Below are positions 18,177 to 28,641 of a stretch of 39,081 nucleotides of DNA, in pieces. The DNA is from Prochlorococcus sp. AG-418-C09 (GTDB taxonomy: Bacteria > Cyanobacteriota > Cyanobacteriia > PCC-6307 > Cyanobiaceae): assembly GCA_003214355.1 (NCBI GenBank), contig QCLS01000011.1:1-39081 (forward strand), written 5' to 3'. A model generated the notes under the pieces. That model was given only the letters and a program-made list of their open reading frames with translations, was not told the origin of the DNA and did not search any database. The translations under genes were made by a program, and so were the position numbers. Numbering within the stretch: the first letter of the stretch is position 1; each line of letters opens with the position of its first letter.

Positions 18177-18662
18177 ATGCAAGAATTTACAGATTTACTA
18201 AATAACCAATTGCTTTTCTGGAGCCTGACTGCATGCATATTAGCCCAACTTCTTAAGATAGTTTTTAATTTCTTTTCAAGTGGAGAAATTAGATGGGCTG
18301 TAATCTTTGAAACTGGTGGAATGCCTTCTAGCCATTCTTCTTTAATAACGGGTATTACTTCTGGATTGGGCCTTGAGCTAGGATTTGATCATCCTGTATT
18401 TGCTCTTGGAGTAGGAATTTCTTTAGTGATTATGTACGATGCAAGTGGAGTTAGAAGATCTGCAGGTTTGCATGCTGTTCAAATTAATAAAATTGCAAAT
18501 CAATTAAATCAAGCAGATAAATTAAATCTAAAAGAAACTCTTGGCCATTCCAAGTTAGAAGTTATTGTAGGAAGTATATTAGGACCATTGATAACACTAT
18601 CGGGTTTGAAATTCTTTGGTTCTCCTTTAGATATAATTCATTCTATTAGCAGGTTCTTTTAA
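18177..18662 (+). CDS. Divergent PAP2-like membrane protein (DUF212)
   Basis: A 161-residue membrane protein of the DUF212 family, distantly related to PAP2 acid phosphatases and vanadium haloperoxidases. It contains the family motifs GGMPSSHSSLITGITSGLG and YDASGVRRSAGLHAVQIN, which carry the conserved Ser-His and Arg residues. Four or so hydrophobic helices surround them. It lies 15 bp behind crtE, so folD-crtE-DUF212 looks like one unit. A role in dephosphorylating a lipid diphosphate would fit this position but is only inference. The last four bases overlap the 3' end of cobB. Confidence 0.87.
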   Translation: MQEFTDLLNNQLLFWSLTACILAQLLKIVFNFFSSGEIRWAVIFETGGMPSSHSSLITGITSGLGLELGFDHPVFALGVGISLVIMYDASGVRRSAGLHAVQINKIANQLNQADKLNLKETLGHSKLEVIVGSILGPLITLSGLKFFGSPLDIIHSISRFF

Positions 18663-20038
18663 TTTATGTTTTGTAAACTCTTTATAAAGTTTTCTGAAAC
18701 CTTATCATTGCTAGGTAAATGAATATGAACCCAGCTTGCATGGATGTTTTTTGTGGACCACCCCTCATTTTGATATTTTTCTCCCCAGAATTTGGTTTTC
18801 CAAGGGTTATTTAATTGGTTAATTAATCCAGTTTCCGTATTATTCAGTTCGTTTGCTGAAGTTTCAATTTGCCAATAGTGAAATTCATGCCCTCTTGCTT
18901 TTTGATTTTTCTTTATTATCAGTGAATCTTTTAATCCTTTTATATATCTATAGCCAACTGTTAACTTCCCCTTTCTAAATTTGTATGGGAGTATCCCTGC
19001 CATCTTATGAAGATGACCTCCTTCGTCTTTTATTGAGTTCCCTAAAATCATCATGCCACCACACTCAGCATAAATTAATCCAGTCTTTTGGAATTCCCTA
19101 AGAGAGTTTAGACTCTTCTTAGAAGAACTTATATGGCTAGAATACCTTTCCGGAAAGCCTCCTGGAATAATTATGGCTCTTGCTTCTTTGGGTATTTCAC
19201 TATCATTAAAGATATCCCATGAAAGAGTAGGGATTCCGATTTCATTTAGAAACTCCCTAGTCTCTGGATATTGAAAGTGGAATATTTTGTCATCTGCAAT
19301 TGCAATTGGTTTGTTTTTATTTATTTTGAAGTTTAATTTCTTGGTTTTTATATTAATATCTTTTTTCTTAGCCTTTAGTAAACTTAATAAAAATGAAGTA
19401 TCAAGATTTCTATTCGCAATTTCTGCAAAATAATTTACATCTCTTTTTTCGCAGATCTCTTTAGGAGAAATTAAACCTAAATTACCCTTTTTTAACGAAA
19501 TTCTTATATCAGAGGGTAGGAACCCTATTATTTTAATATCTTCATACTTAAATACTTCTTTTATTAGAGACCTGTGCCTTAAAGAATTCACATTGTTGAA
19601 GACAACCCCTTTAAGATTTAAATCTTTATCTAATTCCTTGAATCCTTTTATCAGAGCCAAAAGTGAAGCTACTTGACCTTTTGCGTCAACAATAAAAATA
19701 ATTGGTAAATTTAATACTTTTGCTACGTTTGCGGTACTAGCACGTTGTGTTGAACCTAAACCATCAAAAAGACCCATTGCGCCCTCTACTAAGGCTAGAT
19801 CACTTTTTACTGAATATCTATTAAATGTATTCTTAACCCAATCTGTACCGCTTAAAAAAATATCAAGATTTCTACATGCGGGATGACCTACAGAGCTTAG
19901 TTGTTGTTGATCAAGATAATCTGGACCAACTTTAAAAGTCTGTAATTGTAATCCTTTTGAGAAAGCCCAGCATGATATTAATAGAGATAGAGTAGTTTTA
20001 CCATTATCTGTAGCTGGTGCAGAAATAATGCAAGACAT
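18659..20038 (-). CDS. cobB: Cobyrinic acid a,c-diamide synthase
   Basis: A 459-residue glutamine-dependent amidase of cobalamin (pseudocobalamin) synthesis, called CbiA in the anaerobic pathway. The N-terminal P-loop-like motif is ISAPATDNGKTTLSL, followed by FKVGPDYLDQQQLS. The C-terminal triad-type glutaminase has IIPGGFPERYSSHI and the Cys in YAECGGMMILG. It amidates side chains a and c of the corrin ring using ATP. The ATG start is six bases after the opcA stop on the same strand, so zwf-opcA-cobB may be one transcript. Confidence 0.94.
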   Translation of the reverse strand: MSCIISAPATDNGKTTLSLLISCWAFSKGLQLQTFKVGPDYLDQQQLSSVGHPACRNLDIFLSGTDWVKNTFNRYSVKSDLALVEGAMGLFDGLGSTQRASTANVAKVLNLPIIFIVDAKGQVASLLALIKGFKELDKDLNLKGVVFNNVNSLRHRSLIKEVFKYEDIKIIGFLPSDIRISLKKGNLGLISPKEICEKRDVNYFAEIANRNLDTSFLLSLLKAKKKDINIKTKKLNFKINKNKPIAIADDKIFHFQYPETREFLNEIGIPTLSWDIFNDSEIPKEARAIIIPGGFPERYSSHISSSKKSLNSLREFQKTGLIYAECGGMMILGNSIKDEGGHLHKMAGILPYKFRKGKLTVGYRYIKGLKDSLIIKKNQKARGHEFHYWQIETSANELNNTETGLINQLNNPWKTKFWGEKYQNEGWSTKNIHASWVHIHLPSNDKVSENFIKSLQNIN

Positions 20039-20044
20039 CTGCAG

Positions 20045-21346
20045 CTACCCATAAATTGCATCAAATATTTCAGATGAAATATTTATTGTATTTTCAAATA
20101 ATGGACTTGTATTACCTCTACTGCTTGCCAATAATTTACTTACATCTGAATCTGATGAGAAATAATGATTTGGTACTACAGCTTCTATAAGCTGCATATC
20201 TGCCATTCCCCCAGCTTCTAATCTCATACATTCTGCAGATTCAGCACCAAGGATAATGCAAGTGTTTCTTTTTGGGTCGTCACTGACTTTAGAAATTAAC
20301 CTTAATCCAATTACTTGCCCTGGATAAATACTAGGATTGCCTAATGGTATTGAGTTGATATTAGTTATAACTTTTTCACCATTTTCTCTTGAAAACTCTA
20401 TTTCTATAAAATCTGATTTTTTAGTGGCATATGTTATTTGCCAATTCAGCTTATCACTAATCCAGGCAATTAAAAACAGGGCTTGAATAATATGTTCTCC
20501 TTCAATGTCTACATCAACTTCACTTATATGATTAAGAATTTCCCTTTTTTTTGGAGGGTCAAAAATCATTGCTAGTGACTCTCTCCAACTTTTAAGTCTT
20601 ATCCAATTAAGGTCATTCACGGCTTTTTTGGAATTTATAATTTTTCTAAGTACATTTATACATCTCTCTTCATTGCCGTTGGCTGTGTCAATTATTAATC
20701 TTCTTCCGTTTCTCGAGAAATTGTCAAAAACATTCGGAGAGTCATCTAGGCTACTATTCCACCATAACCATGTGGGGAGATCATTTATAGATAAATTCTC
20801 TATTATTTCTGGACCCTTTTCAGCTATTAACTCTGATTTTCCTCTTATGACAACAAGATCTCCGCAGATTGGTTGGTTTTTTGAATAATCACTTAACGGA
20901 CAATAGGCTGAAACAAAAGTTTTTAGCTTAGTTCCTTTATCATTAGTCGGAGCTAGCGTTATGAGTCTTCTTGGATTAAGGGTACTTATAGAAGATTCGA
21001 AAAATTGCCCTCTAAGATCTTCTGCATCGCAATCTTGGTTGTTTTTATTTAACAAATCTATTAGCTCATTGCTATAAAGTGATGAAGATAGTGGAAGCCG
21101 ATTTTCTAGGATTAGTTTTTTTGCAGTTTCTATGATCTCTGGACTTAGAGTTCCTGTAATAGGCCCATTTATTAATTCGTTTTTGACTAATGATTGTTCA
21201 AGCCATGCTGGTTGCCAGACAATTAGAGAGAAAGTATTAGCACCAAAGTTATATTCATTTTCAGAAATCCATAGCTGTTTTAAATACTTTGAAATTTCCT
21301 CAGGAGGAAGTTCTAGTGGGGTTTGAAGAGTTAATTGCGGTTTCAT
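20045..21346 (-). CDS. opcA: Glucose-6-phosphate dehydrogenase assembly protein OpcA
   Basis: A 433-residue OpcA, the redox-sensitive cyanobacterial activator needed for full glucose-6-phosphate dehydrogenase activity. Family features include IDTANGNEERC, the WWNSSLDD region and the C-terminal ILGAESAECMRLEAGGMAD. In cyanobacteria thioredoxin control acts through OpcA, and several Cys are present (for example AECMRL). The frame can extend to a TTG at 21373, but ATG at 21346 gives the expected beginning MKPQLTLQTPLELP and leaves an 11-nt gap after zwf. Adjacency to zwf confirms the assignment. Confidence 0.93.
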   Translation of the reverse strand: MKPQLTLQTPLELPPEEISKYLKQLWISENEYNFGANTFSLIVWQPAWLEQSLVKNELINGPITGTLSPEIIETAKKLILENRLPLSSSLYSNELIDLLNKNNQDCDAEDLRGQFFESSISTLNPRRLITLAPTNDKGTKLKTFVSAYCPLSDYSKNQPICGDLVVIRGKSELIAEKGPEIIENLSINDLPTWLWWNSSLDDSPNVFDNFSRNGRRLIIDTANGNEERCINVLRKIINSKKAVNDLNWIRLKSWRESLAMIFDPPKKREILNHISEVDVDIEGEHIIQALFLIAWISDKLNWQITYATKKSDFIEIEFSRENGEKVITNINSIPLGNPSIYPGQVIGLRLISKVSDDPKRNTCIILGAESAECMRLEAGGMADMQLIEAVVPNHYFSSDSDVSKLLASSRGNTSPLFENTINISSEIFDAIYG

Positions 21347-21357
21347 TATTAAAAGAT

Positions 21358-22881
21358 TTAGGGTCTGCGCCAAAAAATATTATCTTTTGCTAGAAGTTGA
21401 TCAGCCTCAGGCGGCCCCCATGTTTTGGATTCATATTTATGAGTAGGCAGTTTCCAAGGTGAGTTCTCCATTAATTCTATTAGAGGAGTATATAGTTTCC
21501 ATGCAGCTTCAACTTCATCACTCCTTGTGAACAAGGTTGGATCGCCAAGCATAGAGTCTGCTAGTAATCTAACGTAACCTTCATCTGAAGGCTCTCCAAA
21601 AGACTCATCATATGAAAAATCCATTTGTACTGGCCTTGATCTCATTCCAGATCCTGGAGACTTGACTTCAAATTTGAAGGTAGCGCCTTCATTCGGTTGG
21701 ATTCTTAGAATAAGTTGATTTGGGGAGGGGTCAATTATAGTGGATTCAAATAGATGCACAGGAACATCTTTAAATGTTAATACAATTTCACCAAGTCTTT
21801 TTGGGAGTCTCTTTCCTGTTCTTAAATAGAACGGAACCCCCTGCCATCTCCAATTATCAATAAATACTTTAGCTGCTATGTATGTCTCTGTGGTGCTATT
21901 GGGATTTACCCCCTTTTCCTCTCTATACCCATTTAATGGACTTGAAATGTTACCACCTTTACCATATTGACCTCTAACACAACATTCCCATGGCTTTATT
22001 TCATTGGCCAGTTTGGAGGCTTGAAGTACTTTAGCTTTTTCGTTTCTTATGGCTTCTGGGTCAAATTTTCCAGGAGGTTCCATCGCAGTAACAGCAAGCA
22101 TCTGTGTTAGATGATTCTGAAGCATATCTCTTAATGCTCCTGAGCTTTCGTAATAACCCGCTCTATCCTCAACACCAACTGTTTCAGAGGAAGTTATTTG
22201 TATATTGGAAATATAGTTTCGGTTCCAGATCGGCTCAAAAATTGTGTTGGCAAACCTCAATACGAGTATGTTTTGGACTGTTTCTTTCCCTAAATAATGA
22301 TCAATTCTAAAGATCTGACTTTCATCTGCACAACTTTGAACTATTTTGTTTAATCTCCTTGCGCTTGAGTAATCTCTTCCAAACGGCTTTTCAATAACGA
22401 TTCTACTTTTTTTGGGATCTTCTATTAAGCCTGATTCTTTCAATGCTTTGCATCCGCCTGCATAGAAATTGGGTGAAACAGATAAATAGAATGTTTTATT
22501 TCCATGTGTTGCTTGCTTTTTATCTATCTGTGAAAGTCTACTGGCAAGATCTTTTACCTGTTCTAAATTTTGAAGGTCAACGGGCTGATAGAACAAATAG
22601 TTAGAAAATATTCTCCACTCATCTTTATTATCAGATATCTTTTCAAATAATTTTGAGCTAATTTTCTCTTTGAATTCATTGTCTGACCAGGGCCTTCTTG
22701 CGCATCCAACAATTGCAAATTCACTTGGAAGCCTTCTCTGTAAATATAGATCGAATAAAGCAGGGATTAATTTCCTGTGGGTAAGATCACCACTCGCACC
22801 AAAAATTATTAGACATTGGGGAGGTATAACGCGCTCTTGTCTTAGGCCGATTCTTAAAGGATTGCTCAAAGATGGTTGCAT
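21358..22881 (-). CDS. zwf: Glucose-6-phosphate dehydrogenase
   Basis: A 507-residue enzyme for the first step of the oxidative pentose phosphate pathway, the main night-time NADPH source in cyanobacteria. The NADP-binding motif is IIFGASGDLTHRKLIPAL. The catalytic signature RIDHYLGKETVQNIL holds the active-site His. A substrate-binding Lys is in RIVIEKPFGRD. Length is standard. It starts with ATG, and opcA and cobB follow closely. The 150-bp region upstream toward petH should carry its promoter, with an AT-rich TATTTATAGATA stretch as a possible -10 area. Confidence 0.97.
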   Translation of the reverse strand: MQPSLSNPLRIGLRQERVIPPQCLIIFGASGDLTHRKLIPALFDLYLQRRLPSEFAIVGCARRPWSDNEFKEKISSKLFEKISDNKDEWRIFSNYLFYQPVDLQNLEQVKDLASRLSQIDKKQATHGNKTFYLSVSPNFYAGGCKALKESGLIEDPKKSRIVIEKPFGRDYSSARRLNKIVQSCADESQIFRIDHYLGKETVQNILVLRFANTIFEPIWNRNYISNIQITSSETVGVEDRAGYYESSGALRDMLQNHLTQMLAVTAMEPPGKFDPEAIRNEKAKVLQASKLANEIKPWECCVRGQYGKGGNISSPLNGYREEKGVNPNSTTETYIAAKVFIDNWRWQGVPFYLRTGKRLPKRLGEIVLTFKDVPVHLFESTIIDPSPNQLILRIQPNEGATFKFEVKSPGSGMRSRPVQMDFSYDESFGEPSDEGYVRLLADSMLGDPTLFTRSDEVEAAWKLYTPLIELMENSPWKLPTHKYESKTWGPPEADQLLAKDNIFWRRP

Positions 22882-22977
22882 ACTTTCATAGGATGCTATC
22901 TATAAATAGAGTCAGCATATATTTGCTAATAAGCTACCGTATGTGTCTAAACCAAGAAGTATAAAATTTGTAAACTT

Positions 22978-24179
<1,202 letters not shown>

Positions 24180-24354
24180 TCAAATTGTTTTATACGAGGC
24201 TATCAACTTGTATCTCAAATTGGATGGATTTTAAAAAAATGGTTACGTTTTGAGATCGGAATAAATTAACATAATAAATTTTTTGTCTAAAATTAGGATA
24301 TTTTATGATTATAGTTACGCAGTATCAATTTCAAATTTAGATAAAAAGTTTTCT

Positions 24355-24888
24355 ATGAACTCTTCAAAAGGATCAGAAAAGTTATTTCAGGGTGATGCTT
24401 ACAAAACAATTGAGCAAACTATGGAGAAGCTTTCTGATGGTGCAAGAAGATTAGCTGCTCAATTAACAACAACAGCAAGTTTTGATTCTCTTTGGAAGGT
24501 ATTAACTGACTACGATCGTTTAAATGTTTATATCCCTAACCTTTTGACTAGCAAAAAACTTTATAGAAATAATAATAATATCCATTTAAAGCAGATTGGC
24601 GCGCAAGATTTCTTAGGGATGAAATTCTCCGCAGAAGTGATTCTAGATCTTTACGAAGAGAAAGAACTTGGTTTAATTTCTTTCAAGTTAATGAAGGGAG
24701 ATTTTAGAAGATTTGAAGGTAGCTGGAAGATAGAAAGAATTAGTGGTTCAGATAAAAACTCCCTTATATATGACCTCACAGTTAAAGGTTGTCAATGGAT
24801 GCCAATTGGAATGATTGAAAAAAGATTAAAAAACGACTTGTCTGAAAACCTTATAGCGGTTGAAAAACAAGCTAAATTAAATTCTTAG
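24355..24888 (+). CDS. SRPBCC (polyketide cyclase/START-like) family protein
   Basis: A protein of about 177 residues with a helix-grip fold pattern. It has an N-terminal helix, a segment ASFDSLWKVLTDYDRLNVYIPN that is typical of coenzyme Q-binding/cyclase-dehydrase members, IGAQDFLGMKFSAEVIL, and a long C-terminal helix. Such proteins bind hydrophobic ligands, but the ligand cannot be read from the sequence. The frame extends upstream to a TTG at 24283. I prefer ATG at 24355 because the extension is AT-rich and unlike the family. It ends eight bases before the tRNA-Glu tail on the other strand and is divergent from petH. Confidence 0.78.
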   Translation: MNSSKGSEKLFQGDAYKTIEQTMEKLSDGARRLAAQLTTTASFDSLWKVLTDYDRLNVYIPNLLTSKKLYRNNNNIHLKQIGAQDFLGMKFSAEVILDLYEEKELGLISFKLMKGDFRRFEGSWKIERISGSDKNSLIYDLTVKGCQWMPIGMIEKRLKNDLSENLIAVEKQAKLNS

Positions 24889-24896
24889 TAAAAAAA

Positions 24897-24969
24897 TAGC
24901 CCCAAGGGGATTCGAACCCCTGTCGCCTCCGTGAAAGGGAGGTGTCCTAGGCCTCTAGACGATGGGGCC
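24897..24969 (-). tRNA. trnE: tRNA-Glu (anticodon TTC)
   Basis: A 73-nt cloverleaf on the minus strand. The acceptor begins GGCCCCA and pairs with TGGGGCT, including a closing G-U pair. The D arm has GTCTAGAGGCCTAGGAC. The anticodon arm CCTCCCTTTCACGGAGG gives anticodon TTC. The T arm is AGGGGTTCGAATCCCCT. CCA is not encoded. Seven T follow its 3' end at 24896-24890. In cyanobacteria this tRNA also starts tetrapyrrole synthesis by the C5 pathway. Confidence 0.95.
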
Positions 24970-25012
24970 AAGGATAATATGCATCATAGCTAATAAGAAA
25001 TTAAGAGTAAAG

Positions 25013-26137
25013 CTAACCTTTCGTCAAGTCCTGTTCATTTTTATCTTGACCTTGCCATACTGGCACTGTGAAATGGAAGCAAGAACCCTCATTAATTTCA
25101 GATACTACCCATATTCTTCCTCCATGAACTTCAACAATTCTCCTACAAACTGATAAACCAATACCAAAACCTGAAGTGCCCTCAGATGTTTGAGGAAGTC
25201 TTACCCTATCAAGAAAAATTCTCTTTTGTTCAGCTTCAGGAATACCTGGACCTTTGTCACAAATTGTGACCTCAACCCATTGATTGGTTTTATGAAGCAT
25301 GGTTATTTTGATATATCCAGAGTCTTCGGAGAATTTCAAGGCATTTTCTATAATATTTAGGAAAACTTGTCTCATTCTTCTTTGGTCTGCATATACACTT
25401 GGCAAATCGGATGGAATGTCGGTATCTATTACTATGTTTCTCAACCTCCAGAATTTCTCTAACTCTAGAATTGCTTCAGCAGTAATATTTCCTAATTCTA
25501 TTTTCTGAGGATTAAACAAAGCTTCCCATTTTGTGGTTCCAACCTCTAGAAGATCTTGAGATAGAAGTTCAATCTCCTCAAGTCTTCTTTTGATAACATC
25601 TTGTAACTTCTTTAAATTAATTTGACCAAGTTTTTGACTCTGCACAGCTAGCGTCGCAGCTGTAAGGGGTGTCCTAAGCTCATGAGCCACCATTCTTAAT
25701 AATCTTTCCTGAGATTCAATTCTTTTTGTGAGGGTTTCGTTTTCTTGACTAAGAACCAATATTTCATCTTCTAAGAGTATTTCTTTCTGTGTCCTAGTAC
25801 TATCAATCTTGGATGGTGGCAGATTAATTCCAAGTGTTTTAACTAGTCCTTCTTGCTTCCATCTTGGTAACCATGTTTTGAGCTGGTTGAAAATATTACT
25901 GCCAGCAAACACTTGTTTTGGTGAAGGTGAGATTTTTATAAGTGCTGGTATTGCGACTAATCTATGAAGTTCAAGTAATTCAGGCTGTTCGCTAGGGTCA
26001 GAAATTTGTAAAAATATATCAAATTCTCTATTATCTGAATTGAGATAATCAACTAACGATTTCAAGTCACCTCTAGAAAGATGATGTCTCGCGGCAACTA
26101 GAATTAATTTTAGCTCTTTTTTTTCACTTAAATTCAT
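25013..26137 (-). CDS. sasA: Circadian clock output histidine kinase SasA
   Basis: A protein of about 374 residues. Residues 1-90 form a thioredoxin-like KaiB-type domain ([20 protein letters not shown] and [19 protein letters not shown]) that recognises the KaiC clock protein. The kinase core has the phospho-acceptor His in [17 protein letters not shown]. The ATPase boxes follow: N box [10 protein letters not shown]1 [10 protein letters not shown] and G2 [18 protein letters not shown]. SasA phosphorylates the response regulator RpaA to drive time-of-day transcription. The frame also allows a TTG start at 26164. ATG at 26137 ([10 protein letters not shown]) matches known lengths better. Confidence 0.94.
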   Translation of the reverse strand: MNLSEKKELKLILVAARHHLSRGDLKSLVDYLNSDNREFDIFLQISDPSEQPELLELHRLVAIPALIKISPSPKQVFAGSNIFNQLKTWLPRWKQEGLVKTLGINLPPSKIDSTRTQKEILLEDEILVLSQENETLTKRIESQERLLRMVAHELRTPLTAATLAVQSQKLGQINLKKLQDVIKRRLEEIELLSQDLLEVGTTKWEALFNPQKIELGNITAEAILELEKFWRLRNIVIDTDIPSDLPSVYADQRRMRQVFLNIIENALKFSEDSGYIKITMLHKTNQWVEVTICDKGPGIPEAEQKRIFLDRVRLPQTSEGTSGFGIGLSVCRRIVEVHGGRIWVVSEINEGSCFHFTVPVWQGQDKNEQDLTKG

Positions 26138-26237
26138 TTCACTGAAGTGTTGAAAAGCTGTCAATGCTTATAAACACATTAAGATATTTAAACTATTTTT
26201 ACAGATAAGCTATGAAATAGATAGAGGTAATATGTAA

Positions 26238-26780
26238 ATGGTTGTTATTAATCAAAATAAAAAAGTAAAAAATGGAGATTTAAATTCTCCAGAAATTTGC
26301 TTAGATAGTAACTTAAGGAGGTGGTTCTCAAGAAATGTGGGACTTTGGAAATCTCACAGGTCTTATTTTCTTAAAGAAAAAAGTAAAGTTTATAACATTT
26401 GCATGTTTCTTAAAATTGAGGCAATGAGCAACAAAGATCCTTGGCAGGCTCACTATAAATTCAGTTGGTATCCAGAAAAGAAATATTCATTCTTTGAGGA
26501 TAATCCTAGATATAAAGAGAAAGGCACAATGAAAGCTTATATTCAAGGACATCAGTTGATTAGAGAGAAATTTTATTTAAGTGAAAAAAAAGGTATGTCA
26601 AATATTAAGCAAATTGATGAACATGAAATGATATTTGAATCAAGTTACGACCACTGGCACATACTGGAGCATACAAGATTAGTTGATATGGATAACTTTA
26701 GATTCAGGGTTATTTATTCTTGGAGAGGTAATAATATTGAAATAGTGGAAAATCACCATGAAGTACGTTTATCGACTTAA
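26238..26780 (+). CDS. Possible CpcS/CpeS-like bilin lyase superfamily protein
   Basis: A 180-residue soluble protein. RRWFSRNVGLWKSHRSYFL near the start resembles the F...S.G.W.S.R pattern that opens CpcS/CpeS-type phycobiliprotein lyases. The late motif FRFRVIYSWRGNNIEIVENH followed by HEVRL resembles the family's NLRFR and terminal EIR strands. Such proteins form a ten-stranded barrel that binds bilins. A lyase acts on phycobiliproteins, few of which remain in Prochlorococcus, so another bilin- or lipid-binding role is possible. It starts with ATG 100 bases from the sasA ATG on the opposite strand. The identification rests on pattern similarity only. Confidence 0.5.
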   Translation: MVVINQNKKVKNGDLNSPEICLDSNLRRWFSRNVGLWKSHRSYFLKEKSKVYNICMFLKIEAMSNKDPWQAHYKFSWYPEKKYSFFEDNPRYKEKGTMKAYIQGHQLIREKFYLSEKKGMSNIKQIDEHEMIFESSYDHWHILEHTRLVDMDNFRFRVIYSWRGNNIEIVENHHEVRLST

Positions 26781-26817
26781 GATGCTTAATAATTTTAGTT
26801 GAAGGAAAAAATGTTAT

Positions 26818-26834
26818 CTTAAATATTATTTAAG
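26818..26834. repeat. Perfect 7-bp inverted repeat before the secreted-protein gene
   Basis: CTTAAAT-ATT-ATTTAAG at 26818-26834 is a perfect palindrome with a 3-base loop, ending five bases before the ATG at 26840. It overlaps the ribosome-binding region of that gene. It could be an operator or simple AT-rich chance. Confidence 0.4.
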
Positions 26835-26839
26835 AAAAT

Positions 26840-27337
26840 ATGATCAACTCAAAGTCAGTTAAATCAAAATTAGTCTCAATTATCACAACCCCTCTAATTT
26901 TATCTTCTTTGTTTATTGGTATCGGATCATCTAGCAGAAAGCTTTTAGCTGAGACTACTCTCTCTCCAGCAACATATGAAGAGTTAGCTCGTTACGAATG
27001 GATGGGGATTAATTATGTTTGTATCGCAAGAGAAATGCAATTCACAAGGTTTCTATGGTTTAAACAAAGATTCCCATTTGAAAAAGCATTAAGCGTTGCG
27101 ACCTCTACATTTGTTAATACTGTACTAGCTCATCATGGAGGATTCATTGAAGATAAAGAAGAAGCAATTGCAATAGATCCTAACCGCTTATATGAAAATG
27201 GTTCTTTCATGATACTCGGAGGCGCTATTCAATACTGTCCTGATCTTGTTCCAAAGAAGTCAAAGACTCAATTTGAAGAAATAAATGCAATATTCCAACA
27301 ACAACTAGAGGCTATAGAAAGTCAAATTACAGAATAG
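26840..27337 (+). CDS. Secreted or lumenal conserved protein, unknown function
   Basis: A 165-residue protein with an N-terminal signal peptide: basic start (SVKSKLVS), hydrophobic core IITTPLILSSLFIGIG, and a probable cleavage around LLAET near residue 38. The mature part is mostly helical and holds two Cys, one in NYVCIAREM near residue 58 and one in AIQYCPDLV near residue 134, which could form a disulfide. I recognise it as a type of picocyanobacterial conserved hypothetical but know no function. It is on the same strand as the bilin-lyase-like gene (59-bp gap) and ends 5 bp before the prs tail. Confidence 0.75.
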   Translation: MINSKSVKSKLVSIITTPLILSSLFIGIGSSSRKLLAETTLSPATYEELARYEWMGINYVCIAREMQFTRFLWFKQRFPFEKALSVATSTFVNTVLAHHGGFIEDKEEAIAIDPNRLYENGSFMILGGAIQYCPDLVPKKSKTQFEEINAIFQQQLEAIESQITE

Positions 27338-27342
27338 ATAAT

Positions 27343-28338
27343 CTACCTAAACATTGAACTTACTGAACTTTCTTCATGTATTCGCCAAATAGCTTCTCCT
27401 AGCATATTTGCAACTGATAGAACCTTTAATTGTGGGAAACTATCTTTATCAGCTACAGGAATACTGTTGGTTACTATAACTTGCTCAAATAAATTTTCAG
27501 TGCTCAGTCTTTCAATTGATGGGGGTGAAAAAACTGCATGAGAAGCACATGCAAATATCTTTTTGGCACCTTCTTCTTTCAAAAGGTTAGCCCCTGAAAA
27601 GATTGTGCCACCAGTATCAATCATGTCATCAATTAATATTGCAGTTTTACCTTTTACTTCTCCAATAACTGTGAGACTTTCAGAAATGTTGTGGGAAGCT
27701 CTCCTTTTATCAATTATTGCTAAAGGGGCATCTTTCATTTTTTTTGCAAATGCTCTTGCTCTTGCTACACCTCCCACATCTGGAGATACAACAACAATTT
27801 CATTTAAGTTTAGAGTTTCTAAATAATCAATTAAAACAGGAGAACCATATATATGGTCACATGGAATATCAAAATAACCTTGAGTTTGTGCAGAATGAAG
27901 ATCCATAGCAAGAACTCTATCGACGCCTGATTTTTCAAGGAGATTAGCTGTCAGCTTTGCTGTTATAGATTCTCTACCAGAGGTTTTCCGATCTGCTCTC
28001 GCATAACCAAAATATGGGATTACGGCTGTTATTTGCCTGGCTGAAGCTCTTTTGCAGGCATCTACCATAATCATTAGCTCCATAAGGCTGTCGTTTACTG
28101 GAGCACAAGTGGGTTGAATAAGAAAAACATCACAACCTCTTATGGATTGCTGTATTTGAATATAAAGCTCTCCATCTGCAAAACTTTTGGATACCAAAGG
28201 TACATTTTGTATGCCTAAATATGATGCTATTTCATTCGCTAAAATTGGATTTGAAGTTCCACTTACTAACCTAAGCCTACTATTACTTAGATTAAAATCT
28301 GGTTGTTCGTTTTGGACTGCAGTAATCAAACTAGTCAC
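27343..28338 (-). CDS. prs: Ribose-phosphate pyrophosphokinase
   Basis: A 331-residue PRPP synthetase. It transfers diphosphate from ATP to ribose 5-phosphate to feed purine, pyrimidine, histidine and NAD synthesis. The flexible-loop and ATP-binding region has YFGYARADRKTSGRE. The metal/ATP site is AMDLHSAQTQGYFDIPCDH. The PRPP signature is TAILIDDMIDTGGTI. The start is GTG at 28338, giving a Prs N-terminal length common in cyanobacteria (MTSLITAVQNEQ before the conserved LRLVSGTSNP). The 303-bp upstream gap should contain its promoter. Confidence 0.96.
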   Translation of the reverse strand: MTSLITAVQNEQPDFNLSNSRLRLVSGTSNPILANEIASYLGIQNVPLVSKSFADGELYIQIQQSIRGCDVFLIQPTCAPVNDSLMELMIMVDACKRASARQITAVIPYFGYARADRKTSGRESITAKLTANLLEKSGVDRVLAMDLHSAQTQGYFDIPCDHIYGSPVLIDYLETLNLNEIVVVSPDVGGVARARAFAKKMKDAPLAIIDKRRASHNISESLTVIGEVKGKTAILIDDMIDTGGTIFSGANLLKEEGAKKIFACASHAVFSPPSIERLSTENLFEQVIVTNSIPVADKDSFPQLKVLSVANMLGEAIWRIHEESSVSSMFR

Positions 28339-28641
28339 GAAATTTGCAATCTTTAATGTTTCTTTATATCCTAATGGTATTTCTTAACTTGTCACAAATA
28401 ATTTACTTCTGTTATTAATACCAACACAAAAAATTAATAAACTTTTTCAATATCTAGAAAACCTATTTTGACATTGAAGGGATTGAATTAAAGGGAAAGA
28501 ATTTATTGTGTGCTTTGTGTAAGTATTTAGTTATATAATTGTAAATAAATAAATAAATTTAAGTGAATTAAAATAATCTCTTAATTTAGTTTATGAACCT
28601 AGATCTAATAATTTCTTGTTAACCAAACATTAAGATAAAAA
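28339..28641. promoter_or_regulatory. 303-bp prs/malQ divergent intergenic region
   Basis: No gene is visible here. The region is very AT-rich and lies between two divergent starts. On the plus strand a perfect TATAAT lies at 28534-28539, giving a malQ leader of about 95 nt. A TTGACA at 28468 is too far upstream to pair with it. A short AAAT-type microsatellite runs at about 28543-28558. On the minus strand TATTAA-like sequences could serve prs. No tRNA, riboswitch or NtcA-type GTA-N8-TAC site was found. Confidence 0.6.
28534..28539 (+). promoter_or_regulatory. Candidate -10 element for malQ
   Basis: A perfect TATAAT, preceded by TTA and lying 102 bases before the malQ ATG. A weak -35 (TGCTTT region near 28511) is possible. 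Support is by motif only. Confidence 0.45.

Noticed and set aside
28468-28539. TTGACA at 28468 and TATAAT at 28534 as one promoter
   Set aside because: The spacing of about 60 bases is far beyond the 16-19 required. Only the TATAAT is kept as a candidate.
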